A stretch of 64,000 bases of DNA from DATKWD01 sp963704815 (GTDB lineage: Bacteria > Actinomycetota > Acidimicrobiia > Acidimicrobiales > Salinilacustritrichaceae): positions 62,001 through 126,000 of the forward strand of contig CAVPHU010000012.1 of NCBI GenBank assembly GCA_963704815.1, in the 5' to 3' direction. This document shows positions 44,061-54,438 of this stretch, piece by piece. Under the pieces are notes generated by a model, which searched no databases, was not told where the DNA came from, and saw only the letters and a list, made by a program, of their open reading frames with translations. Position numbers and translations under genes: made by a program. The stretch's first letter is position 1; each line of letters begins with the position of its first letter.

Positions 44061-46466
44061 GTGGGATACGGACTCGGAGTCGACCTGGGGACGACGTTCA
44101 CGGCCGCCGCCCTCCATGACGGCGAACGGTCCGAGATGCTGACGCTGGGTGCCTCGACCCAGGCGGTGCCGTCGCTCGTGTTCGTTCGCGAAGACGGCGA
44201 CGTCCTGGTCGGCGAGGCGGCCGAGCGTCGGGCGCTCACCGAACCCGATCGGCTCTCGCGGGCGGCCAAGCGCCTGCTGGGAGATCCGACACCGGTGTTC
44301 CTGGGAGGTACGCCCTTCGCACCGGCCACGCTGATGGCCCGCCTCCTGGCCCAGGTCGTCGACGTGGCGACCGAGCGCCGAGGTGCCGCACCGGACCGGA
44401 TCGTGGTGACCCACCCGGCCAACTGGGGGCCGTACAAGCGAGAGGCGTTCGACCAGGTCCTGGCCCAGGCCGACCTGGCCGAGGCCGACACCCTGACCGA
44501 GCCCGAGGCGGCTGCGATCCACTACGCCCGGAGCGAACGGCTCGATCCGGGCGAGACGGTCGCGGTGTACGACCTGGGGGGCGGGACCTTCGACGCGGCC
44601 GTCCTCCGGCGAACCGAGCGCGGATTCGAGTTGTTGGGTGAGGCCGTCGGCGTCGAGCACCTGGGTGGGATCGATTTCGACGCGGCGGTCCTGCGGCACG
44701 TGCTCGACGAGCTCGACCTCGACTTCGACGAGAACGAGGACGATCCCTCCGAGGTCGCGGCACGAGCGCAGCTCGCTCGAAGCTGCGTCGACGCCAAGAT
44801 CGCGCTGTCGGTCGACACCGAGGCGGTGATTCCGGTGCTGCTGCCCGGGCGGAACACCAACATCCGGCTCACTCGGGTCGAGTTCGAGCAGATGATCCGA
44901 CCGGTGCTCTCCGAAACGGTGCGTGCGCTCGAACGGGCCGTCGCCGGGGCCGGGACCGAACCCGACGCGCTCCGTGGGGTGCTCCTGGTCGGCGGCTCGT
45001 CGCGTATCCCGCTGATCGGACAGCTGATCCAGGAGGCGATGGGGCGGCCGGTGCACCTCGACGCCGACCCCAAGGCAGCGATCGCGCTCGGTGCGGCCGA
45101 GGTCGCCGGCGGCGCATGGAGCGCGACGGGCGCAGCCGAGCCGGTCACGGTGGCCGCCCCCTCCCCGCCACCTGCGCCACCGCCCCCGTCGTCCCAACCA
45201 CGAGTGCCGCCCCCACCACCGCCGCCGTCTCAACCTCCGCCCCCGTCGTCCCAACCACCACCGGCGGCGCGCCCGCCGGCGGACTCGTCGGATGCCGGCC
45301 CCGTCGCCGGGATCCATCGAGCGACCGTGCTGCGGGTCGAGCCCGACGGTCGTCGAGTCGTGCAACTGCCATGGGGTCTCAAGGTTCGTCTCGGCGGCAT
45401 CGCTGCGGCCAGCGGCGAGACGGTCGTGGTCGACGTGCGCCAGATCAGCCCACCCCGCCTTCGCGTGGTGGCAGAGCCTGAGGCCGACTGGCGGCCCGAC
45501 CACGACCCGCGCACCACGGCCCGCGCGGCGGCGACCCTGATGGACGGCGAGTTGACGGTCACCGCCGATGCCCGATCAGGTCAGATCCGGGCGCATCGGG
45601 TGCACCACGACGTGCCTACCATCACCGCGCAGCTCGGCACCGTCGATCAGCCCTTCGTGCTCGGCGTCGCCCACGACGTGCCGCGGCGGACTCGGATCGA
45701 GCTGTACGAGTCCTGTCGGGCCGCGGGGATCGCCCTGACGCGGATCTCTCCGGTCGAGTCGTTGGCCGCCCTCGCCGCGCACGTGGCCGGCGGCCGTAGC
45801 GGCATGGTCCTCGGCATGGTGGTCGGCTCGTCGGAGGGGGCCCGCCTCACCCCGGTCGAGGTGGGTGACGGCGTGGCCGTGTCGAAGGGCCCGCACCACC
45901 CCCACAGCCCGACTGGTGTCGGCGACCTGTTCGCCTCCTTCTTCGGAGAGGAGGCACCCGCATCGATGCCCCAACGACAGGCGCCCGTGGCTCCACCCGC
46001 CGACGTCCTCGTGCCCGTGGGGACCAGTGCCGGCCCGGCCGCGGACGAACTCGGTCGTCGCCACGGCCTCGGCATCGACGAACCGATCCCACCCGACCGC
46101 ATCGCACTGGTCGGAGCTGCGATCGAACAGTCGGTCATCGAAGGACATCGACACGATGCGCTGCTGCTCCGGGATGCCCAACGAACGATTTCGGTTGGCA
46201 CCCCCGACGGTCGGACGATCGTCCTGCTCGACGCGGCCGTCACGATCCCGACTCGCGTCGGAACCCGCGTCGACGGCGACCCGAACGGCCGCTACGTGCT
46301 GCTGGACGAACGCGAGATCCTCGGACCCTTCGAGGTCGACGCGTCGGACTTCACGATCTTCGTCGACGTCGATGCCAACGACATCGTTCACCTCGACATC
46401 GTCGACGACGCCGGCCGTTCGGTGGTTCGGGGCTCGTCGGACCTCGTCGCCTCGCTGTTGCGATGA
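44061..46466 (+). CDS. Hsp70-like actin-fold ATPase with Pro-rich linker and second domain
   Basis: 801 residues from GTG 44061. Residues 1-355 are an Hsp70 nucleotide-binding domain: phosphate 1 GVDLGTTFTAAAL, phosphate 2 VYDLGGGTFDAAV near residue 171, adenosine motif VLLVGGSSRIPLIGQ near 310, TEPEAAAIHYA as in DnaK. There is no substrate-binding domain. Residues 366-412 are a Pro/Ser/Gln linker. The rest contains FVLGVAHDVPRRTRIELYESCRAAGI and ISPVESLAALAAHVAG, which look like a degenerate second copy of the actin-fold region before TEPEAA. No J-protein or GrpE is adjacent. It may be an actinobacterial envelope or cell-division associated Hsp70 relative; the role is unknown. Confidence 0.75.
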   Translation: MGYGLGVDLGTTFTAAALHDGERSEMLTLGASTQAVPSLVFVREDGDVLVGEAAERRALTEPDRLSRAAKRLLGDPTPVFLGGTPFAPATLMARLLAQVVDVATERRGAAPDRIVVTHPANWGPYKREAFDQVLAQADLAEADTLTEPEAAAIHYARSERLDPGETVAVYDLGGGTFDAAVLRRTERGFELLGEAVGVEHLGGIDFDAAVLRHVLDELDLDFDENEDDPSEVAARAQLARSCVDAKIALSVDTEAVIPVLLPGRNTNIRLTRVEFEQMIRPVLSETVRALERAVAGAGTEPDALRGVLLVGGSSRIPLIGQLIQEAMGRPVHLDADPKAAIALGAAEVAGGAWSATGAAEPVTVAAPSPPPAPPPPSSQPRVPPPPPPPSQPPPPSSQPPPAARPPADSSDAGPVAGIHRATVLRVEPDGRRVVQLPWGLKVRLGGIAAASGETVVVDVRQISPPRLRVVAEPEADWRPDHDPRTTARAAATLMDGELTVTADARSGQIRAHRVHHDVPTITAQLGTVDQPFVLGVAHDVPRRTRIELYESCRAAGIALTRISPVESLAALAAHVAGGRSGMVLGMVVGSSEGARLTPVEVGDGVAVSKGPHHPHSPTGVGDLFASFFGEEAPASMPQRQAPVAPPADVLVPVGTSAGPAADELGRRHGLGIDEPIPPDRIALVGAAIEQSVIEGHRHDALLLRDAQRTISVGTPDGRTIVLLDAAVTIPTRVGTRVDGDPNGRYVLLDEREILGPFEVDASDFTIFVDVDANDIVHLDIVDDAGRSVVRGSSDLVASLLR

Positions 46467-46498
46467 GCCGCAGCCCGCAGTCGCCGACCGGGCGCGGT

Positions 46499-47563
46499 TC
46501 AGTCGTTGAGCGAGAGGATGAGCCCCTCACTCGGCTGGGCATGCCCGGCGACCACCGTCTGGTACGCGTTCATGGCGTCCTCGATGCCGGTGTGGCGAGT
46601 GACCGTCATCCAGCTGCTGCTCCAATCCGAGAACTCCTTCCACGTGTCGCCCACCCGCTCGTCGTATCCGTCCCGGCCCCATTCGGCCATGCGCTTGTCG
46701 ATCTGGGACGGTGCGAAGAACATCGCAGGCGCCGGCCCGGGCAGCGGATCGCTGCCGGGCGGCGACTCCCAGTGGGTCATGCCGATCAGCATCGAGTGAC
46801 CCAGTGTCCCGTCGAAGGTGCGGTGCACGGTCGCAACGGCCTCGGAGTTGCCTGACATGTCGACGAGATCGGTCGGGACCGACCCGTCGAGGTCACCCAG
46901 TTCGTCGTAGGTCACCACTTCGTCCCAGCACCCCAGGGATCGGACGAACTCGGCGTTGCCGGGCGACGTTGCGGCGATGGCGTGGTGGCCCCGGCGCTGG
47001 AGGCACCAGCCGAGCGCGATGCCGGTCTTGCTCGAAGCGCTGAGCACGATGGTCTGGGTCGCACCGAAGTCGTCGTTGTCGGCGAGGAAGTCGTCGGCCA
47101 GGAACGAGGTGGTGAACAGGCCGCGGATGAGGGCGGTGTGGTCCTCGGTCGCCGGGTCGTTCGACTTCTCGAACGTCCGGTACACGATGTTGTGGGCGGA
47201 TCGGTGCTCGCCGACGTCGCGTAGCCCGCTCCCACTCGGCTCGACGTTCACGACCACGTCGGTCGCGATCGGGAACCAGCCGAAGTAGCGACCGCCGACC
47301 TCGACGTCGGGGTGGGCCGACTCGACGACCTCGCCGTGGCCCATCACCGGGCTGCGACCCCACGAGAGGTCGAACGGGTAGAAGTCCCAGTAGCCCAGCA
47401 TGTCGCCGGCCACCATGTAGGTGACCGAGTTCGCGGTGAAGGCGAACGAGTCGACCTTGAACCGGACCTGGCCGTCTTCGAGTGGGGCACGGGGTTCCTC
47501 GCGAACCTCCACGGTCCGCGGGTCCGCACGATCGACGACAACGAAACGAGTGGTCTCAGTCAT
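46499..47563 (-). CDS. DUF2855 family protein
   Basis: 354 residues from ATG 47563. The sequence resembles a medium-chain reductase that has lost most cofactor motifs: N-terminal EVREEPRAPLEDGQVRFKVDSFAFTANSVTY, then YWDFYPFDLSWGRSPVMGHGEVV, and IVLSASSKTGIALGWCLQRRGHHAIAATS where an NAD(P) Rossmann GxxGxxG would be. This matches DUF2855, found in actinobacteria and fungi, with unknown function, often near fatty-acid or polyketide genes. It ends 32 bases from the Hsp70-like gene and is divergent from the hexapeptide acyltransferase. Confidence 0.75.
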   Translation of the reverse strand: MTETTRFVVVDRADPRTVEVREEPRAPLEDGQVRFKVDSFAFTANSVTYMVAGDMLGYWDFYPFDLSWGRSPVMGHGEVVESAHPDVEVGGRYFGWFPIATDVVVNVEPSGSGLRDVGEHRSAHNIVYRTFEKSNDPATEDHTALIRGLFTTSFLADDFLADNDDFGATQTIVLSASSKTGIALGWCLQRRGHHAIAATSPGNAEFVRSLGCWDEVVTYDELGDLDGSVPTDLVDMSGNSEAVATVHRTFDGTLGHSMLIGMTHWESPPGSDPLPGPAPAMFFAPSQIDKRMAEWGRDGYDERVGDTWKEFSDWSSSWMTVTRHTGIEDAMNAYQTVVAGHAQPSEGLILSLND

Positions 47564-47618
47564 GCCTCGACCGTAGGCGAGACGCAGGTCGCGGCGTCGA
47601 GTTCTGCGCCCCGGTACC

Positions 47619-48170
47619 TTGCACGACATCACTGACCACGATGCCTTCGCCTCGTTCGGGCCCTACTCGGTGCTCCACGAACCGGTGGTGTCGACCGTGA
47701 ACCCGGCGGGGATCCACATCGGTGAGTGGGTCAACATCGGCGCCTACTCGGTGATGGAGGCGCTCGATCCCGAACGCGGGGTGCAGGTGCACATCGGCGA
47801 CGGCGCCTACATCGGCCACTTCCTGCGCCTGACCGCCATGGGAGAGATCCACATCGGACAGGAGGCGCTCATCTCCGACCGGGTCTACCTGTCCGACAAC
47901 AACCACCTCTACGAGGACATCACCGTGCCCATCAAGCGCCAAGGTCTCCGCGACGGCCGACGGCTCGAGATCGCCGAGGGAGCCTGGATCGGCATCGGGG
48001 CGGTGATCTGTGGTGGCATCCGGATCGGCAGGAACTCGGTCGTCGCCGCCAACGCCGTCGTGCGCGACGACGTGCCCGACTTCACCGTCGTGGCGGGCGA
48101 TCCGGCGGTGGTGATCCGTCAGCACGACGGTGAACAGTGGCGCTGGATCCGTCCCGACCCGCCGCACTGA
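47619..48170 (+). CDS. left-handed beta-helix (hexapeptide) acyltransferase-like protein
   Basis: 183 residues from TTG 47619. Hexapeptide coils run through the protein: VNPAGIHIGEWVNIGAYSVME, VHIGDGAYIGHFLRLTAMGEIHIGQEALISD, then a loop YLSDNNHLYED, and WIGIGAVICGGIRIGRNSVVAANAVVRDDVPDFTVVAGDPAVVI. The loop His and the terminal GDPA are typical of acetyltransferases acting on sugars or small amines. The start is uncertain since no ATG/GTG lies nearby in frame. It is followed by the MmpL-like exporter 92 bases later. Confidence 0.8.
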   Translation: MHDITDHDAFASFGPYSVLHEPVVSTVNPAGIHIGEWVNIGAYSVMEALDPERGVQVHIGDGAYIGHFLRLTAMGEIHIGQEALISDRVYLSDNNHLYEDITVPIKRQGLRDGRRLEIAEGAWIGIGAVICGGIRIGRNSVVAANAVVRDDVPDFTVVAGDPAVVIRQHDGEQWRWIRPDPPH

Positions 48171-48262
48171 CCTCCGCTGTGACGGGTGACACGCAACTGC
48201 CGACGCGCAGATGGTCGCCATTACGCTGATCATTTCGGTCGCCGTTTCGAAGGAAGCACTCG

Positions 48263-50637
48263 TTGTTCGCACGTCTGGGTCGGTTCTGTTTCAACGTCGT
48301 GGGCTGGTGGTCGTTGCCTGGCTGCTCTTCCTCGTCCTCGTCGCTGCAGCCGCGGGCCGGATCGGATCAGGGTTCAGCGCGTCGATCACGGTCCCCGACT
48401 CCGAGACCAAGGACGGCTTCCAGCTCCTCGAGGACAACTTCCCCGGCAACGGCCTCGACGGCCGTCAGGGGTCGATCGTGTTCAAGTCGGCCAGCGGCAT
48501 CGAGGATCCCGAGGTCAAGGCTGCGATGCAGGAGATGTTCGCCTTCGCGGACGCCGCGCCGGGTGTCGAGGTCTCGAGCCCGTACGAGGTCCCCGGCTCG
48601 CTGACCCAGGTCGCGCCCCCGAGCGATGACGGTGCTCAGGTCGCGTTCGCCTCGCTGAACATCGACGGCGACTTCGACGACACCGACACCTCCGAGCTCG
48701 GGACCGATCTCCGCGACGCCCGGCCGGAGCTCGAAGCACTCCAGGTCGAGATCGGCGGACAGGCCCTGGCCGAGTTCGAACCGCCCGAGACCGAGGTGAT
48801 CGGCCTCTCGTTCGCCATCGTGATCCTGCTCGTCTCCTTCGGATCGGTCCTGGCGATGGGGCTGCCGATCGGCACCGCGCTCGCGGGCGTGGCCATCGGT
48901 GGTGCACTCACCGCGCTGCTCAGCAACATCTTCACCGTGCCCGACTTCGCCACGTTCATCGGCGTGATGATCGGCCTCGGCGTCGGCATCGACTACGCGC
49001 TGTTCATCGTCACCCGCTACCGGTCCGAGATCCACTTCGGCACGCCCAACCTCCAGGCGGCAGGCATCGCGCTCGACACCGCCGGCCGGGCCGTGCTGTT
49101 CGCCGGCATCACCGTGGTGGTCTCGCTCCTCGGCATGATGATCATCGGTCTCGAGTTCGTGTCAGGACTCGGTATCGCCGCGGCGACCACCGTGGCCGTC
49201 ACCATGGTCGCGTCGATCACCTTGGTGCCGGCGCTGCTCGGCTTCGCCGGCGACCGCATCGAGGTGACCCGCTGGCGAGGCCTCATCGCCGCCGGCCTGA
49301 TCGCGTTGGGCCTGCTGTCGTTCGGCCTGCTCAAGACACCCGCACCGCTCGGCATCGCCGTGCTGCTCGCGGTGGTCGTGCTGGTGGTCGGCTCGTTCGT
49401 GCCGCTCCTCAAGCGCCAGGTCCCGGTGCCCGAGCCCAAGCCGATGCGCGAAACCTTCTGGTACCGGCTCAGTCGGGTCGTGCAACGACGCCCATGGCAG
49501 TCGGTCATCGCCTGCACCCTCATCCTCGGCATCCTGGCCATCCCGCTGTTCGGTCTCCGACTGGGCTTCTCCGACGAGGGCAACTTCCCCGAGGACTCGA
49601 CCACACGCAAGGCCTACGACCTGGTCGCCGACGCCTTCGGGCCCGGGTTCAACGGACCCTTCATCGTGGCCATCGGTGTCGACGATCCGGCCGATGCGGC
49701 GGCGGTCCCCGCACTCGCCGATGCCCTGGCGGCCGATCCCGGTGTGGCCAACGCCTCACCGGCGGTGCCCAACGACCCCGAGAATCCCTCGGCCTTCGTG
49801 ATCCGGGTGATCCCCACCACCTCGCCCCAGAGCGAGGAGACGAGCGAGCTGGTCAACCGGGTCCGCGACGACGTGGCGCCGGCGGCAACGGCGGGCACCA
49901 CGCTCGAGGTCTTCGTCACGGGCGAGGCGGCGGCCAGCATCGACTTCAGCAGCTACCTGGGCCAACGCATCCCGGTGTTCTTCGCGGTGGTCCTGGCGCT
50001 GTCGTTCCTGTTGCTGATGATCGTGTTCCGTTCGTTGCTGGTGCCGCTCAAGGCCGTGATCATGAACGTGCTGTCGATCGCAGCGGCCTACGGGGTGGTG
50101 GTCGCGCTCTTCCAGTGGGGTTGGTTCGGCTCGATCACCGGCATCGCCCCGGCTCCGATCGAGCCGTTCATCCCGATGATGATGTTCGCCATCGTCTTCG
50201 GCCTCTCCATGGACTACGAGGTGTTCCTCCTGTCTCGCATCAAGGAGGAGTACGACCGCACGGGCGATCCTGTCGAGTCGGTGGCCGACGGTCTCGCCTC
50301 GACGGCTCGGGTGATCACCGCCGCAGCGGCGATCATGGTGGTGGTGTTCGGCAGCTTCCTCCTCGAGGACGATCGCGTCACCAAGATCTTCGGAACGGGT
50401 CTTGCGATGGCGGTCTTCCTCGACGCCACGCTCGTCCGCATGTTGTTGGTGCCCGCCACGATGGAGCTGCTCGGCGAGAAGAACTGGTGGCTCCCGCGCT
50501 GGCTCGACCGCATCCTTCCCAACATCAGCGTCGAAGGCCACGTCCCCCACCACCCCGACGCCGACTTCGCTCCCGACCCCGACCCCGACCCCGACCCCGA
50601 AGACGAGCCCGAACCCGCCCTCGTCGGCTCCGACTGA
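48263..50637 (+). CDS. MmpL-family RND lipid exporter (one frameshift near the start)
   Basis: About 790 residues. The N-terminus of MmpL proteins, FARLGRFCFNRR..VVVAWLLF, is recovered by starting at TTG 48263 (AAGGAAG site upstream) and adding one base near 48295; the open frame from 48211 gives an abnormal first 25 residues instead. Twelve or so membrane helices occur in the MmpL pattern, with two external loops (48365-48790 and 49565-49970). The GVGIDYALFIVTRYR segment and VFGLSMDYEVFLLSRIKEEY carry the intramembrane Asp-Tyr pairs of proton-coupled RND transporters. The C-terminal tail is Asp/Pro/Glu-rich. It likely exports lipids or related molecules. Confidence 0.85.
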
Positions 50638-50719
50638 CCACAGCAATCGGCCGAGTTCGGCGGTGTGATGTGGGCTCGGGCATGATGGCGGGCACGTTCG
50701 CCACCGGGGGAGGAACCCA

Positions 50720-51760
50720 ATGAAGCTGTCGATGACCCTGAACTACTCGGGGGATCCGCGCCAGGCGGCGAAGACCGCGGCCGAGTACGAGAAGGCCGGC
50801 GTCGACATGATCTGGGTCGCCGAGCTCTACAGCTTCGACGCCGTCAGCATCCTCGGCTACCTCGCCGCCAAGACCGAGAAGATGGAGCTCGCGTCCGGCA
50901 TCTTCCCCATCTACTCCCGCACGCCGGCGCTCACCGCCAGCACGGCCGCCGGCCTCGATGCGGTGTCGGAGGGTCGCTTCGTGCTCGGTCTCGGGGCGTC
51001 CGGACCGCAGGTGATCGAGGGTTGGCACGGCGTGCCGTACGACAAGCCGCTCACCCGCACTCGCGAGCTCATCGACATCTGCCGCATCGTCTGGAAGCGC
51101 GAGCGTCTCAGCTACGACGGCAAGGCGTACACCCTCCCGCTGCCCGAGGACCAGGGCACCGGGTTGGGTAAACCGCTCAAGCTCATCAACCACCCCGTCC
51201 GCGAGAACATCCCGATCTGGATCGCCAGCCTCGGCAACAAGAACGTCGAGCTGACCGCCGAGGTCGCCGATGGGTGGTTGCCGGTCTTCTACTGGCCCGA
51301 GAAGGCCAACGACGTGTGGGGGCCCGACCTCGAGAAGGGCAGGGCCAACCGCGACGCGTCGCTCGGCGACCTCGAGGTCGCTGCGGGTGGCATCGTCGCC
51401 ATCACCGACGACGAGCACCAGGCGGCGGGCATGCGCGACATGGGTCGAGCCATGACCGCGCTCTACGTCGGCGGCATGGGCGCCAAGGGCCGGAACTTCT
51501 ACAACAACATCTTCCAGCGCTACGGCTACGAGGAAGAGGCGTCGAAGATCCAGGACCTCTACCTCGACGGCAAGAAGGACGAGGCTGCGGCCCTCATCCC
51601 CGAGGAGTACCTGCGGGCCACGTCGATGGTGGGGTCGGAGGCCGAGGTGCGCGACCGCATCCAGGCCTATCGCGAGTCCGGTGTCACCCGCCTGAGCATC
51701 ACGCCCTTCTCGGACAAGCCGCTCGAACTGATCGAGAAGGTCCGAGCCTGGGCCGAGTGA
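50720..51760 (+). CDS. LLM-class F420-dependent oxidoreductase
   Basis: 346 residues from ATG 50720, with a GGGGGAGGA ribosome binding site. Luciferase-like TIM barrel: MKLSMTLNYSGDPRQAAKTAAEYEKAGVDMIWVAELYSFDAVS, SGIFPIYSRTPALTASTAAGLDAVSEGRFVLGLGASGPQVIEGWHG, PIWIASLGNKNVELTAEVADGWLPVF. The RFVLGLGASGPQVIEGWHG motif places it in the mycobacterial-type F420 subgroup (TIGR03559-like). It probably transforms lipids or xenobiotics. It is convergent with the P450-TetR-hotdog operon, 10 bases away. Confidence 0.85.
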   Translation: MKLSMTLNYSGDPRQAAKTAAEYEKAGVDMIWVAELYSFDAVSILGYLAAKTEKMELASGIFPIYSRTPALTASTAAGLDAVSEGRFVLGLGASGPQVIEGWHGVPYDKPLTRTRELIDICRIVWKRERLSYDGKAYTLPLPEDQGTGLGKPLKLINHPVRENIPIWIASLGNKNVELTAEVADGWLPVFYWPEKANDVWGPDLEKGRANRDASLGDLEVAAGGIVAITDDEHQAAGMRDMGRAMTALYVGGMGAKGRNFYNNIFQRYGYEEEASKIQDLYLDGKKDEAAALIPEEYLRATSMVGSEAEVRDRIQAYRESGVTRLSITPFSDKPLELIEKVRAWAE

Positions 51761-51770
51761 GCCGTCGGGT

Positions 51771-52565
51771 TCAGGCGGCGGCCCGGGGCTGCCAGATGGC
51801 GGTGTGGAAGGCCGAGTAGACCGGCTCTCCGTCGCCGAGGATCACGACGTCGAGGTCGACGAAGCGGTGTCCCTTGTGGCCACGCTCGTCGGCGACCCAC
51901 GCTCGGACCTCGGCGGGCTCGCCGTCGTGCAGGACGCCGAGGTGATGAGCGTCGGTGCCGACGTGGATCCACGGGCCCAGCACCACGTTGCGCGACAGGA
52001 CGGTGTTGCAGAGCCACGCGAGGAAACCGGGGTGAGATGTGCCGCGGTCGGTGTAGCGCTGGTCAGTTTCCCGGATGTCCTGCACGTAGGAGGCCGACTT
52101 GGCCGCGTCGAACGTGAACTCGATCGAACCCAGCGTCGTGCCCGCGACGAGGCTGCGCTCACTCGCCGGCGGTCGCTGGTCGAAGGGTGGGGGAGTCGCG
52201 GTGCCGACATCGGGAACCGCAATCGACCCGGCGTCGATTCCGGCGGTCCCGGTGGCGCAGATCATGCCGCCGGGGTCGGTGAGCGTCAGCGCGCCGCCCT
52301 CGTCGAGCGTTGCGGTCGCGAGGTCGCCGTCGTAGGTCGGCTTCGAGAAGCGCGCCTCGAGGCGACCGGCGGTGAGGAAGTCGTCGCCCCATCGCTCGAC
52401 GCACGGGTGCACCAGGTAGGCCCAGACGTCGACCCCGGGAACCAGGCCGCCCCGGAACCCGAACTGGCGGGCCACCTCGTCGTCGTGGATCTTGTTCATC
52501 GAGTCGGTGGCGGTGTTGAACGCCTCGACCGTGTGCATCCAGCTCATCTCCGATGAGGCTGTCAT
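51771..52565 (-). CDS. hotdog-fold (MaoC-like) acyl-CoA binding protein
   Basis: 264 residues from ATG 52565. The double-hotdog pattern is suggested by DDEVARQFGFRGGLVPGVDVWAYLVHPCVERWG (MaoC-like lid and helix) and a second half GPWIHVGTDAHHLGVLHDGEPAEVRAWVADERGHKGHRFVDLDVVIL. A hydratase-type Asp-His pair is not clear, so it may be a thioesterase or a non-catalytic acyl-CoA binder. It lies 6 bases after the TetR gene and is the third gene of the P450 operon, which would give it a role in the same lipid or xenobiotic pathway. Confidence 0.65.
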   Translation of the reverse strand: MTASSEMSWMHTVEAFNTATDSMNKIHDDEVARQFGFRGGLVPGVDVWAYLVHPCVERWGDDFLTAGRLEARFSKPTYDGDLATATLDEGGALTLTDPGGMICATGTAGIDAGSIAVPDVGTATPPPFDQRPPASERSLVAGTTLGSIEFTFDAAKSASYVQDIRETDQRYTDRGTSHPGFLAWLCNTVLSRNVVLGPWIHVGTDAHHLGVLHDGEPAEVRAWVADERGHKGHRFVDLDVVILGDGEPVYSAFHTAIWQPRAAA

Positions 52566-52571
52566 ACCGGC

Positions 52572-53150
52572 TCAGCCGCCGAACACGACTTGTGCCAGGT
52601 CGGCGGCTCGCTGAGCGAAGCGCGCATCGCGGCCGAGGCCGTCGTGGATCTGGTCCTCGACGAAACAGGTGACCAGGTGGTTGCGGATCACCCGCGCGGT
52701 GCCATCGGGGTCGCCGTCGAACTCGGGGAACGAGTCACGGAGCCATGCCGCCAGGGTCAGGTCGAGGACCTCGACCAGCCCGAGTGCCTCCTGGCGCGCC
52801 GTGGCGTCGCCATGCAGGGTCTCGCCGATCAGGAGCTTCCACGTCTCGTGCTCGGCGACGCCCTCGCGCAGGAGCCACCGGAGCAACTCGGCGAGTCGCT
52901 CGCGTGGGCCGAGGTCGGCGTCGGCCACCGGGACCTGTGCCGCCAACTGGTCGGGGTAGGCCTTCTCCTCGATCACCGCTCGCAGCAGGTCGGCCTTCGA
53001 CGGGAAGTAGTGGTAGATGGTGGCGACGTTGAGGTCGGCGGCGGTGGCCAGCTGACGCATCGACATGGCGTGGGCCCCCTGCTCGCTCATGAGCGAGCGC
53101 GCCAGCGCCAGGATCCGCGTTCGCTGCGCAGGCTCGGCGACGACGGACAC
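52572..53150 (-). CDS. TetR-family transcriptional regulator
   Basis: 192 residues from GTG 53150. The helix-turn-helix reads ARSLMSEQGAHAMSMRQLATAADLNVATIYHYFPSKADLLRAVIEEKAY, a textbook TetR DNA-binding domain; the rest is a helical ligand domain (LLRWLLREGVAEHETWKLLIG). It starts 5 bases after the P450 stop. The perfect palindrome CAAACGATCGTTTG before the P450 start (54439-54452) is the likely operator, so this protein probably represses its own operon and is relieved by a pathway ligand. Confidence 0.85.
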   Translation of the reverse strand: MSVVAEPAQRTRILALARSLMSEQGAHAMSMRQLATAADLNVATIYHYFPSKADLLRAVIEEKAYPDQLAAQVPVADADLGPRERLAELLRWLLREGVAEHETWKLLIGETLHGDATARQEALGLVEVLDLTLAAWLRDSFPEFDGDPDGTARVIRNHLVTCFVEDQIHDGLGRDARFAQRAADLAQVVFGG

Positions 53151-53155
53151 GAGGG

Positions 53156-54422
53156 CTACGACGCAGACTCGGGCGTGAAGACCGCCTTGAGTTCGTTGAC
53201 CGAGAGCACGAGGGACGAGTTGCCTCGTGCGAAGCGTCCTTCGTCGACGCGTCGGATGTCGGGCAGGCGCCGGAACAGCTCTTCGAGCACCACTCGGACC
53301 TCGGCCTTGGCCAGGTTGGCGCCCATGCAGAAGTGGGTGCCGATCCCGAAGGCCAGATGCGGATTCGGGTTTCGGTCGACGATGAGCCGATCGGGCTCGT
53401 CGAACACCCGCTCGTCGCGGTTGGCCGACTGGTAGAGCATGAGCACCCGCTGGCCCTCCTCGAACCGGTGACCCTTGTAGTCGTGGGTCTCGGTGATGGT
53501 GCGGCTGAAGCTGAGCACCGGGCTCACGTAGCGGATCAGCTCGTCGACGGCGAGGTCCCACAGGCTCGGGTCGGCGATGAGCCGATCGCGCTCGTCGGGG
53601 AACTCGCTGAGTGCGGCGAGCCCGCCCGACAGCGCGTTGCGGGTGGTCTCGTTTCCGGCGACCACCAGCAGCACGAGGAACATGAGCAGGTCGTCGTCGG
53701 ACAGTTCGTCGCCGTCCTTACCGGGGACCGTCGAGTAGTCGTGCTCACTCTCCAACTCGCCGGCATCGAAGGCGCCGGTGAGCAGGCCGATGATGTCGTC
53801 GACCGGCTCGGTGCGCCGCTGTGCGATGAGCTCGGAGCACATGGTGGTGTACTCACCGAACGCCTCGGCGGCCGCATGCACGGCGGGGTGATTGCCGTCC
53901 TTGTGGCCGTCGCCCTCCATCATGGCGTCGCTCCACTGATAGAGGTCCTGCCGGATCGCCGGATCGATGCCCATCATCTCGGCGATGACGATGAGGGGGA
54001 CGTGGATGGCGAACTCGGAGACGAAGTCGATCTCGCCCCTCTCGGCGATCTCGTCGATGATCTGGTTGGACAGCTCGCGGATGTGGTCGGTGATCTCGCG
54101 CGACCTTCCGGGGCGTGAACCCCTTCGACACGATGCGGCGCTGCCGGGTGTGTTCGGGGTCGTCCATCGAGATGATCGACATCGGCGCGGCGATGTTGGG
54201 TCGGACGCCCTGGGCGGCCGAGTAGATCTCGGGATGGCGCGAGATGTGGGACACGTCCTCGTGCCGGCTGACCACCCACAGGTCGTTGATGGCATCCCAG
54301 AACACCGGGGCCTCGTTGCGGAGCCAGCGATAGCCCTCCCACGGGTCGTCGTAGAACCGCGGGTCGAGGGGATCGAGGGCGAACGGGGGCGTCGGGTTGT
54401 CGGGGAGATCGGTGACCGTCAT
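53156..54422 (-). CDS. cytochrome P450 (one frameshift)
   Basis: About 421 residues from ATG 54422. Bacterial P450 features: FYDDPWEGYRWLRNEAPVFW, MDDPEHTRQRRIVSKGFTPR, I-helix LVVAGNETTRNALSGG, ExxR as DELIRYVSPVLSFSR, and the haem-ligand loop AFGIGTHFCMGANLAKAEVR. The frame breaks near 54106: after PRKVA one extra C separates the first part from EITDHIRELSNQIIDEI. No ferredoxin gene is adjacent. It is first in an operon with TetR and the hotdog protein and sits behind a perfect palindromic operator. Members of this type act on steroids, terpenes or fatty acids. Confidence 0.85.
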
Positions 54423-54438
54423 GGCCACCAGTATCAAT

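Noticed and set aside
42999..45503. 834-residue minus-strand ORF opposite the Hsp70-like gene
   Set aside because: Spans two real plus-strand genes, has no recognisable domain and shows antisense composition.
48211..48262. In-frame ATG 48211 as the MmpL start
   Set aside because: It gives an abnormal N-terminus; the conserved FARLGRFCF start is found from TTG 48263 with a one-base correction.
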